This document shows, piece after piece, positions 26,407-34,268 of a stretch of DNA of 64,000 bases; the stretch's first letter is position 1, and every line of letters starts with the position of its first letter. Source of the stretch: an uncultured Acetatifactor sp. (lineage in GTDB: Bacteria > Bacillota > Clostridia > Lachnospirales > Lachnospiraceae); the NCBI GenBank assembly GCA_910580225.1, contig CAJTXE010000004.1:1-64000 (forward strand), in the 5' to 3' direction. The notes under the pieces were generated by a model. It did not search any database, had not been told where the DNA came from, and saw only the letters and a program-made list of their open reading frames with translations. The position numbers and the translations under genes were made by a program.

Positions 26407-28234
26407 ATGGGGCACAGAACAGACCGCGAGGCCTTTGGTGCATATATCAGTGATCTGAGAAACAAAAGGAAATATGCATTGGAACAGGTTTGTGAGGGAC
26501 TGTGTACTGCCCAGCGGCTGTTTCAGCTGGAGGCAGGGAATCAGTCTGCGGGCAAGCTGCTGCAGGATGCCATTCTGGAGAGACTGGGTGTAGGAGCGGA
26601 GGACTATGAGCATTATCTGCATTACAGAGAGTATGATCAGTGGGAGATGCGGCAGCGGATCCAGCACCGGATCTCCTGCGGGAATGCGGTGCGGGCAAAG
26701 GAACTGTTGAAGGAATATTGCGGTTGTTACGGAGGTGATTTCAGCGGAAGCGGAGCGGTGGGAGATCGCCTGGAAAGGCAGTTCTACCTCAGTATGTGGG
26801 CCCAGATCCGGTGTATGGAGGGTGCGGAGAGAGGGGAGGGTGTTGTCCCTGAAGGAATGGAATCTGATTCTGGAAGCGGAAAAGTACAGGGAAGGCGGAG
26901 GGGAGGAAGCCCATTACCGGGAAATCCTGACCGGTTTGGAGGCAGCTGCCATCGATGGGGTCGGCATGGCAAAGATCTATCCCAAAGCCGTTTATTTTCT
27001 GTATGGATGTATCGGGAAGAAAAACGGAGCAGCGGAAACGGAGCTTTTTTACCATTGCAGTCACGCTGTGGAGATTCTGAGGGACGTTTCCCGGATGTAT
27101 TATCTCTGGGAATTACTTGATCTGCGGGGACGATATCTGGAACGCAGGATGAGAAACCGATCTGGGAAAGCGGATGAATCCGGCGCTGAAGGTGTGGAAA
27201 TTGCCGGGATGAGACAGGAGAATGGAGGGTGGAAGAAAGCGGTGGAAGATACTTATGCGGATTACGGAGTGCCGAAAGAGACTTTTCATTACTGCTATTT
27301 CTATCTGGAGAAAGGGGTATCCTGCATCAGCGATGTAATTCGGGTCCGGCGCAGGATGCTGGGCATGAGGGCGGAGGAATTATGTGACGGAATCTGCAAT
27401 ATCAAAACGCTGCGGCGGCTGGAAAACCGGAAAAGGGTGACACAGAGGGCGATTGTGGAGGAACTGTTTGAACGTCTGGGCCTGCCGCGGGAGATGACAC
27501 GGACGGAGTTGGTTACTGAGCGTCCGGAGGCCAGGCAGATGATGGAGAAGCTGCGGTATGATAGAAATGAACACAGGACCGAGGATGCAGAACAGCTTCT
27601 GTCCGGAATCAAAAGGCTGGTAACCACTAAGATACGATGCAACGAACAGGCTCTGATGCGGAAGGAGATAAATCTGAAGAAAGATCGCGGAGAGATTACG
27701 GGAGAAGAATATTACAGACAGATGCGGATTGCGTTGGAGCTGACCCTGCCGTTTGCCGCATTCCTGCGGGAAGGTGAAAAGTATCTGACATATGAGGAAC
27801 AGGCATGTATTCAAAATATGATGCAGGAGATGGACAGACACAGCAGTGAATTTCAAATCTGTATGACACGTTTTAAGGAAATTTACCATTCTGTGACAGA
27901 AGGGGAATTGTTGGAAACGGTGGGCGGGATGTACGGGTTTATCATGGGGTATGTTGCAAGTGAATTGGGAAATTGCGGAGAGCTTGACCAGGCAGATTGG
28001 TACAGTGAAATACTGATAAAGGAAGAATTGCGTTCCCGCCGTCTGGCTTCACTGGCTGCAGGTTTGTATGACCGCTGGTGGAACTATACGGAACGGAAAC
28101 GCAAAGGCATTTCTTCAGGCAGGACATTGGATGGAGAAAAGGAACTTACAAAATGCATCCTGCTTAGTAATCTGGCACGTCAAAAATATTATGAATCCTT
28201 TTATCAGGACAAGTTAGAGCAGAAAAGAGTATAG
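26407..28234 (+). pseudogene. Double-HTH/TPR peptide-responsive-type regulator 1, one-base frameshift
   Basis: Two overlapping frames make one protein: 26407 to about 26835 in one frame, then about 26840 to 28234 in the next. Deleting one base (for example in GGGG near 26833) gives one ORF of 608 residues. Order: N-terminal XRE-like HTH (FGAYISDLRNKRKYALEQVC...), helical TPR-like repeats, a second HTH in the middle (VIRVRRRMLGMRAEELCDG...TLRRLENR), then more helical repeats. Tail-to-tail, 2 bases away, is a gene for a small secreted peptide. This resembles RRNPP-type (Rgg/PlcR) quorum-sensing pairs, but with two HTHs. It may be a pseudogene, a phase variant, a recoded gene or a sequence error. 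The relative at 49336-51205 has the same kind of break. Confidence 0.72.
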
Positions 28235-28236
28235 GA

Positions 28237-28482
28237 CTACGCGGGATTATCTATTCTGTCCACCAGGGGAGGCAGGTCACTCATGGGTCTGATTCCCGGT
28301 TCTGTCCAGGATCCATGGTCTCCTTCTCCATCCGGTACAACTATGGTAATGCCGGGTTTGCCGCCATGGCCGTTTCCGTCAGGTACAGGAGTTTTAGGGA
28401 AGGGCATTCCGATAAGCATGGCGGTGAAAAGAGTCAGAGCAGCAGTTGACTGAATCATTTGTTTTACCATTTGTTTCTTCAT
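28237..28482 (-). CDS. Small secreted peptide, candidate signal precursor 1
   Basis: An 81-residue protein with a Lys-containing N-terminus and a hydrophobic segment (about residues 12-27, TAALTLFTAMLIGM), so it is probably exported. The remainder is rich in Pro, Gly and Asp and has two imperfect repeats (VPDGNGHGG and VPDGEGDHG). AAAGGAGG precedes the ATG, and a consensus-like promoter lies at 28601-28629. It is convergent with regulator 1 and ends 2 bases from it, the same layout as the pair at 49103-51205. I infer a signalling-peptide precursor; there is no homology proof. Confidence 0.7.
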   Translation of the reverse strand: MKKQMVKQMIQSTAALTLFTAMLIGMPFPKTPVPDGNGHGGKPGITIVVPDGEGDHGSWTEPGIRPMSDLPPLVDRIDNPA

Positions 28483-28808
28483 GTGTGAATTCCTCCTTTT
28501 ATAGGCTTAAAATAAGAATGCGGGAAGAGCCATATTCGGGATACCTTCCTCTTTTGTAAAGTACGATGTACTTGTTTGTTCCGGATATGACTCTTTTTTT
28601 ATTATAAGACAACGGCGCCGGTATAACAAGGGACAGAGTGCTTTAAATTTTGAAGTACGTTGTCCCTTGACAGGGGATGGGAGAGGGTCGTATGATAATA
28701 ACAGGCACGGGCATGAAAGAATAGGAAGAGAGCTGCTTATATGACAATGCGGAAATCATGTTGGGGGGCGGTTGTTCTGTACAGCTGTCCTTTTAAGGAG
28801 AAAACAGG
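28483..28808. other. Divergent control region between peptide 1 and the lipoprotein genes
   Basis: A 326-base stretch without a gene. It carries the minus-strand promoter of peptide 1, a perfect palindrome AAGTACGATGTACTT (28559-28573), a second AAGTACGTTGT half-like copy (28653-28663), and a 9-base inverted repeat CAAGGGACA/TGTCCCTTG (28627-28635, 28661-28669). The repeats flank or overlap the promoter, so they are candidate operator sites. Confidence 0.5.
28601..28629 (-). promoter_or_regulatory. Predicted promoter of peptide gene 1 (minus strand)
   Basis: On the minus strand: TTGTTA (plus 28624-28629), a 17-base spacer, TATAAT (plus 28601-28606). The -35 overlaps the arm of the CAAGGGACA inverted repeat. 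Confidence 0.65.
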
Positions 28809-29882
28809 ATGAAAAACAGGTTAATGAGAGGGATATTTTCGGCTTTTATGGTAATTGCCTTTTTGGCCGGCTGCGCCTCCCAGGTGCCCACGGAGGACAG
28901 TTTACAGGAGGTCAGGGGGGCAGATATGGAAGCGGAAACTGCCGGTGAAGGAGTGGGATATAACCGGGAAGGAGAGGCGCAGGAAGAGGAGATGCCTGCT
29001 TCAGCAGTCTCGGAAGTTTCAGATCGGGAGACAGCCGTTTCCTATACAGGGGAACCCTTTATCAAATCTGTGTTCGCCGTAGGCGGTGAGATGCTCTGGC
29101 TCTACGGCATAAAAGAAGACGGAAATTTTTTCCTGGGATATATGGGGAAGGAAGAGAATGTGTTTCAGGAGACAGATGTGAGCCCGGGAGCGGATATGCG
29201 TGTCTTTAATATGGTTGTGGACAGACAGGGACGCTGCCATATTTTATGGATAAGCGTACAGAAAGAGACGATAGACGGACGGGAATTTGACCGGATTACC
29301 TTTGACAGAAGTTGTATTACAATCATAGACAGCAGCGGGAAGACGGAAAAGGAAATCCAGGTATCCGATATCTTTTCGGAGGAACAGGGACGACCCTACT
29401 GCTTTGTAGTGGATGAGGCCGGAAATTACTATTTTGAGAATGGAATGCAGCTGATCCAGATTCTGCCGGATGGTACACAGGGCGGGACTTTTCCGTGCGC
29501 CGGCCCCATATGCGGAATCGGAATCGGAAAATCCGGAAGCATTTACTGCAGCAGTGAAAAAGAGGGCGGAACTACGGTTCTGGAAAAACTGGAAGATGGA
29601 AAACTGCGCCTGTGCAGCGTCGAACTGCCCAGGGCGAATGCCATCTATGCAGGAATTTATGCAGGGACAGATACAGAACTGCTGTTTCTCAATAAAGATA
29701 CTGGTATTTTTGCCGTTCAGGACTGTGACGGCAGCGTGGAAACCAGAGTATCTGGGGCAGAGCTTCCGGTATCAGGGGAAAAAATCGCAGGCTATGGCAT
29801 TCTGGGGGATGGCAGGGCATGTATTTTAAGCCAGACAGAGGAGAAAGAGACGGTCTTTTACTATATTCCGTCTGGAAAATAA
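28809..29882 (+). CDS. Secreted lipoprotein of unknown function
   Basis: A 357-residue lipoprotein. The signal peptide ends in a lipobox, FLAGC, with Cys at about residue 22. A Glu-rich linker follows, then a domain of repeating beta-strand units with segments such as FAVGGEMLWLYGI and ILPDGTQGGTFPCAGPICG, suggesting a propeller-like fold. Not recognised further. The neighbour 19 bases downstream is a solute-binding lipoprotein, so they probably form a pair. The start follows AAGGAGAAAACAGG. The two genes face away from peptide 1. Confidence 0.75.
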   Translation: MKNRLMRGIFSAFMVIAFLAGCASQVPTEDSLQEVRGADMEAETAGEGVGYNREGEAQEEEMPASAVSEVSDRETAVSYTGEPFIKSVFAVGGEMLWLYGIKEDGNFFLGYMGKEENVFQETDVSPGADMRVFNMVVDRQGRCHILWISVQKETIDGREFDRITFDRSCITIIDSSGKTEKEIQVSDIFSEEQGRPYCFVVDEAGNYYFENGMQLIQILPDGTQGGTFPCAGPICGIGIGKSGSIYCSSEKEGGTTVLEKLEDGKLRLCSVELPRANAIYAGIYAGTDTELLFLNKDTGIFAVQDCDGSVETRVSGAELPVSGEKIAGYGILGDGRACILSQTEEKETVFYYIPSGK

Positions 29883-29901
29883 CAGCGGAACAGGGAAGTA
29901 A

Positions 29902-31290
29902 ATGGAAAACATATTCAAAGGCGGGAAGACGATACTGCTATATATCCACAGAAAAATAACGACAGGAAATGGGGCGGCAAAGAAGACGCTGTTTATGCTT
30001 TTAATATTGGTGATGGTGCTGTCCGCCTGCGGCAGGAGCGGGGGGGAGCAGGAAGGGCAGCAGGCGGAGATTCTGGTTCTGGCGGCATTTGACCAAAGCT
30101 CTTATTTGCGGAAACAGGTGGAGCTGTATAATGTGTCCCATGACGACTACAAAATAGAAATAAAAGAATACGCCAGATCTGAGATACCGGAGGAAGACGG
30201 TGTGCTTCGGCTGCAGCGGGAAATTGTGTCGGGAAACGGGCCGGACCTGATTGATTTCGGAAACGGGTACACCACTGGTGACATTGTGGGAAGGTATACG
30301 GAGGAGTTGTCTGGCTGCCTGGGAGAGGAGGGCAGGCAGGCCTGTTTTGACAATATCCTGACAGCATTTTCCTATCAGGAGGGGCTGTACGCCATCCCCT
30401 TGGGATTTGCCCTGAAAAGCTTTGTGGGAAGAACAGAGAACCTGGAGGGCAGGAGCAGCTGGACAATCGGAGAAATGCTGGAGTGCTTTCAAGAGCAGGA
30501 AAAGGAACGTCTGCTGTATCCGGGAGCTTTCAAGCGGGATGTCTTCGGCGTAATCCTAACTGGCAGCATGGAATATTACATTGACTGGGAGACTGGGGAA
30601 TGTGTCTTTGATGGGGAGGAATTCCGGGCTGTACTGGAATTCTGCAATGGTTTTTCCGACCGCCTGGAGATAGAGGAGGATTTTTCCGTGAAGAAGACTT
30701 TTCTGGAGGATAAAGCCTTACTGCTGCCGGTGAGCATAAACACAGTCTATGATATCTGCGAGGCCGAACTGATTTTTGATGGGAGAGAAGTTACCTTTAT
30801 CGGTTTTCCGGTGGAGAGCGGCTGCGGAACCATGATTGAATCCTGCGGTCCGGTGTTGGCGGTCAGCAGGGGCAGCAGGCATAAGGAAGCCGCAGAGGAA
30901 TTTATCCGCCAGTGCCTGGATGAACCGGCCCAGAGAGAGCTGCCATCAGGATTTCCCATATGCCGCAGTGTTCTGGAGGAGCAGCTTAAGGCTGCCATGG
31001 AAATGACATATGGGACGGACGAAAGCGGCGCGGCGTATCCGGTGGTGAAGCATCAGGTGATCTTTGAGGGGGAGGCGCCGACGGACATTTACAGCATTAC
31101 AGGGGAGCAGGCAGACCGGCTGCTTGGTTTACTGGAGGGTGCCGATGCCTGCAGCCAGACAGACCGCAGGATCTACCGGATTTTTCTGGATGAGGCTGCG
31201 AATTATTTCAGCGGGGCCAAGAGCCTGGAGGAAACGGCGGATGTGATTCAGGCGAGAGTGTCCATGTATGTGGCGGAGGCCATAAAGTAG
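29902..31290 (+). CDS. Extracellular solute-binding lipoprotein (family 1-like)
   Basis: A 462-residue lipoprotein with an N-terminal extension, a hydrophobic signal and the lipobox VLSAC (Cys at about residue 43). The mature part resembles carbohydrate-type substrate-binding proteins: LAAFDQSSYLRKQVELYN near the start, GNGPDLIDFGNGY, and the conserved hinge segments. No permease or ATPase genes are next to it, so it is an orphan. Placement beside a peptide/regulator pair hints at a sensing role or peptide uptake; this is inference. Confidence 0.78.
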   Translation: MENIFKGGKTILLYIHRKITTGNGAAKKTLFMLLILVMVLSACGRSGGEQEGQQAEILVLAAFDQSSYLRKQVELYNVSHDDYKIEIKEYARSEIPEEDGVLRLQREIVSGNGPDLIDFGNGYTTGDIVGRYTEELSGCLGEEGRQACFDNILTAFSYQEGLYAIPLGFALKSFVGRTENLEGRSSWTIGEMLECFQEQEKERLLYPGAFKRDVFGVILTGSMEYYIDWETGECVFDGEEFRAVLEFCNGFSDRLEIEEDFSVKKTFLEDKALLLPVSINTVYDICEAELIFDGREVTFIGFPVESGCGTMIESCGPVLAVSRGSRHKEAAEEFIRQCLDEPAQRELPSGFPICRSVLEEQLKAAMEMTYGTDESGAAYPVVKHQVIFEGEAPTDIYSITGEQADRLLGLLEGADACSQTDRRIYRIFLDEAANYFSGAKSLEETADVIQARVSMYVAEAIK

Positions 31291-31414
31291 GGAGCAATGC
31301 CAAAAAATACATCCGTTGTTGAAACTTGTCCAGAAACAACAGAAGAAAACTCAAAAATAGCATATTTATGAAAAAAATTCACAAAAAAGCCTGTTCTTTA
31401 TTTCCGTTTTGTTG

Positions 31415-31420
31415 TATAAT
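31415..31420 (+). promoter_or_regulatory. Possible -10 element for glgCD
   Basis: TATAAT at 31415-31420, 34 bases before the glgC start. The -35 is poor, so an activator may be needed or the true promoter may differ. Confidence 0.4.
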
Positions 31421-31453
31421 TTACTTATGCTTTAAAAATCAGGAGGGTATAAT

Positions 31454-32662
31454 ATGGCAAAAGAAATGATAGCAATGCTTCTCGCCGGGGGCCAGGGTTC
31501 CCGTCTGTATGCTTTGACAGAGAAGCTTGCGAAACCGGCAGTTCCGTTCGGCGGAAAATATCGTATCATCGACTTCCCGCTGTCAAACTGTGTTAATTCC
31601 GACATTGACACGGTAGGCATTCTGACCCAGTATCAGCCTTTGGTGTTGAATGAATACATAGGAAACGGCCAGCCCTGGGATCTGGACCGCCTCTACGGAG
31701 GGGTGCATGTCCTGCCGCCTTATCAGAAGGCCAGCGGCTCGGACTGGTATAAGGGGACGGCAAATGCGATTTACCAGAACATTTCCTTCATTGAGCGCTA
31801 TGATCCACAGTATGTAATCATTCTGTCCGGAGATCAGATCTGCAAGCAGGATTACAGTGATTTCCTGAAATTCCATAAGGAGAAGAATGCGGAGTTCAGC
31901 GTGGCCGTCATGGAGGTTCCCTGGGAGGAGGCTTCCCGTTTCGGTTTGATGGTGGCGGACAAGGATGATCGGATTACAGAGTTCCAGGAGAAGCCCAAAG
32001 ATCCCAAGTCCAATCTGGCTTCCATGGGTATCTACATATTTAACTGGGATATCCTGCGCAAGTATCTGGAGGAGGACGAGGCGGATCCCAACTCCGAGAA
32101 TGATTTCGGCAACAACATCATCCCCAACCTGCTGAAGGATAACCGCAGGATGTATGCATATCACTTCAACGGCTACTGGAAGGATGTGGGAACCATTTCA
32201 TCTCTTTGGGAAGCGAATATGGAGATTTTGGATCCGGAGCACAGCGGAATTAACCTGTTCGACGAGGACTGGAAGATCTACAGCCGCAACAGTGGTATGA
32301 CCGGACACAAGATCAGCGCGGGGGCTGTGGTGGAGAATTCCATGATCACAGACGGCTGCCGTATCAAGGGCAGTGTAAAGCACTCTATCCTTTTCTCCGG
32401 CGTCAGAGTGGAGAAGGGTGCTGTCATCGAGGATGCAGTTATCATGGGCGGCACAGTGATTAAGGCCGGCGCTGCCGTGAAGCACTGTATCGTGGCTGAG
32501 AATGTTATTATCGGCGAGAATGCAGTTGTGGGAGCAATGCCTACGGAGACAGAAAACGGCGTGGCCACTGTGGGAGCAGGCGTGACCATCGGCGACAATG
32601 CCAAGATCGGCCCCAATGCCATGGTAAAAAATAATGTAGAAGGCGGTGGAGAAGAATGGTAA
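31454..32662 (+). CDS. glgC: Glucose-1-phosphate adenylyltransferase, catalytic subunit
   Basis: A 402-residue ADP-glucose pyrophosphorylase, the first step of glycogen synthesis. It has the nucleotide-binding MLLAGGQGSRLYALTEKLAKPAVPFGGKYRIIDFPLSN region, FQEKPKDP, and C-terminal left-handed beta-helix repeats. AGGAGGGT precedes the start. It overlaps glgD by 7 bases. Confidence 0.95.
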   Translation: MAKEMIAMLLAGGQGSRLYALTEKLAKPAVPFGGKYRIIDFPLSNCVNSDIDTVGILTQYQPLVLNEYIGNGQPWDLDRLYGGVHVLPPYQKASGSDWYKGTANAIYQNISFIERYDPQYVIILSGDQICKQDYSDFLKFHKEKNAEFSVAVMEVPWEEASRFGLMVADKDDRITEFQEKPKDPKSNLASMGIYIFNWDILRKYLEEDEADPNSENDFGNNIIPNLLKDNRRMYAYHFNGYWKDVGTISSLWEANMEILDPEHSGINLFDEDWKIYSRNSGMTGHKISAGAVVENSMITDGCRIKGSVKHSILFSGVRVEKGAVIEDAVIMGGTVIKAGAAVKHCIVAENVIIGENAVVGAMPTETENGVATVGAGVTIGDNAKIGPNAMVKNNVEGGGEEW

Positions 32663-33798
32663 ATTCAAATACAAGTGCACTGGGAATTATTTTCCCGAAC
32701 AGTTATGACTCGTTGGTTCCGGATCTGGTAAATGTGCGTTTGATGGCTTCCATTCCTTTTGCCAGCCGTTATCGTCTCATTGACTTTATTCTGTCCAGTA
32801 TGACCCATTGCGGCATTGACAATATCTCTGTCATGGTGAACAACAATTATCATTCTCTCATGGATCACCTGGATTCCGGTCGTGAGTGGGATCTGGTCCG
32901 GAAAAACGGCGGTCTGCATATCTTCCCGCCTTTCATGGAGAAGAGTGCAAAGCCTTACACGGGACGTGTGGGTGCATTGGCCAATATTCTGGATTTCCTT
33001 CGGGACGAGCGGGAGAAATATGTGGTGATCACGGATACCAATATTGTGGTGAATTTTGACTTCAAGAGTATGATCCGCCACCATATTGAGAGTGGTGCTG
33101 ATGTGACTGTAGCTTACAATGAGCAGGTGCTGCCGGAGAGTTTTCTGAAGAATCAGTCCAATGATTTCGGGTATTATTATACATTTGACATTGAGAACGG
33201 CAGGATCACAAAGATTTATGTGAATACGAAGGATAAGGGTGTGCAGAACTTCTCCATGAATATGTTTGTGGTAGAACGTGAACTGCTGATCGATTTGATC
33301 AATACTGCTTTTGTCCGCGGGCAGGAATTTTTTGAGAGAGATGTATTGCTGCCCCGTTTGAACAAACTGAATGTGCAGGCTTATAAGTATGACGGCTATG
33401 TGGCGCGTATCTGTGATATGAAGAGCTATTTTGACGAGAATATGAAGCTTCTAGATGACTATAATCTGGATGCACTGTTCTCCGGACCGCAGATTTATAC
33501 CAAGATTCGTGATGACAATCCTACCAGGTACATCCACGGCGCCAAGGTGAGCAATGTGATGGTTGCTGACGGCTGCGTGATCGAAGGGGAGGTTGAGGAC
33601 AGCATTCTCTTCCGTGGCGTCAAGGTGGCTAAGGGTGCAAAGGTCAAGAACTGCATTCTGATGCAGGATACGGTGGTGGAAGCAGGGGCGGATGTAGAAT
33701 ATCTGATTATGGATAAGAATGTGACCATCACCGCCGGAAAGGAAATGAAGGGAACAGGCACTTTCCCTGTCTATATCGACAAGTTCCAGGTGGTATAG
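32656..33798 (+). CDS. glgD: Glucose-1-phosphate adenylyltransferase subunit GlgD
   Basis: A 380-residue GlgD, the regulatory or catalytically altered partner of GlgC in Firmicutes. The N-terminus lacks the catalytic GGxGxRL loop (it reads LGIIFPNSYDSLVPDLVNVRLMASIPFASRYRLIDF), but the fold and C-terminal beta-helix are retained. The start overlaps the glgC stop (ATGGTAA), indicating coupled translation. Confidence 0.94.
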   Translation: MVNSNTSALGIIFPNSYDSLVPDLVNVRLMASIPFASRYRLIDFILSSMTHCGIDNISVMVNNNYHSLMDHLDSGREWDLVRKNGGLHIFPPFMEKSAKPYTGRVGALANILDFLRDEREKYVVITDTNIVVNFDFKSMIRHHIESGADVTVAYNEQVLPESFLKNQSNDFGYYYTFDIENGRITKIYVNTKDKGVQNFSMNMFVVERELLIDLINTAFVRGQEFFERDVLLPRLNKLNVQAYKYDGYVARICDMKSYFDENMKLLDDYNLDALFSGPQIYTKIRDDNPTRYIHGAKVSNVMVADGCVIEGEVEDSILFRGVKVAKGAKVKNCILMQDTVVEAGADVEYLIMDKNVTITAGKEMKGTGTFPVYIDKFQVV

Positions 33799-33821
33799 AG
33801 GACGATTGAATTGGGGCAATG

Positions 33822-33867
33822 AAAGCACCCTGAAAGACGGCTGAGGCTGTCTCTCAGGGTGCTTTTT
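33822..33867 (+). terminator. Rho-independent terminator after glgD
   Basis: The stem AAAGCACCCTGA (33822-33833) pairs with TCAGGGTGCTTTTT (33854-33867), with inner pairing and a T-run at the end. Confidence 0.85.
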
Positions 33868-34169
33868 GCAGTATGGAGCTGAGGCGGTTTTTCTTTGATA
33901 TGTATTAGGAACGAAAACTTTCGAAAAAATTTTCAAAAAAAGTATACTAAATTGTTATTTTTTGTTTTGAATGCTATTATTAGATAAGAACAAAATAAGA
34001 CAGATAAATTCAAATTAATAATAAGAAATATATCAAAATAAAATAATTTTATAGAACTTATATACAATTATAGGTAAAAGTTATATAAAACAAACTTTTT
34101 GACTGAGTCTAAATTCTATAAATAGCTCTTCATTCAATATAATAATTTCGTAAAATTTCGCAAAAAAGA

Positions 34170-34198
34170 TTGACGCAATTAACAGAATATGGTAACAT
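34170..34198 (+). promoter_or_regulatory. Predicted promoter for the pullulanase gene
   Basis: TTGACG (34170-34175), a 17-base spacer, TAACAT (34193-34198), 70 bases upstream of the ATG. Confidence 0.6.
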
Positions 34199-34268
34199 AA
34201 ATACACTTCGCTGCGTTCATAGCAGCAAAAACCTGGATAAAATGAAAAAAGAAAGGAGAGGCAGGTTT

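Larger units (their letters stand above)
33799..34268. other. Long AT-rich region between glgD and the pullulanase gene
   Basis: About 470 bases without a gene. It contains the glgD terminator (33822-33867), then an AT-rich stretch (about 33890-34200) with tracts such as TTTCGAAAAAATTTTC, and the promoter at 34170-34198. Such a stretch may bind regulatory proteins or bend; no specific operator was recognised. Confidence 0.6.
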
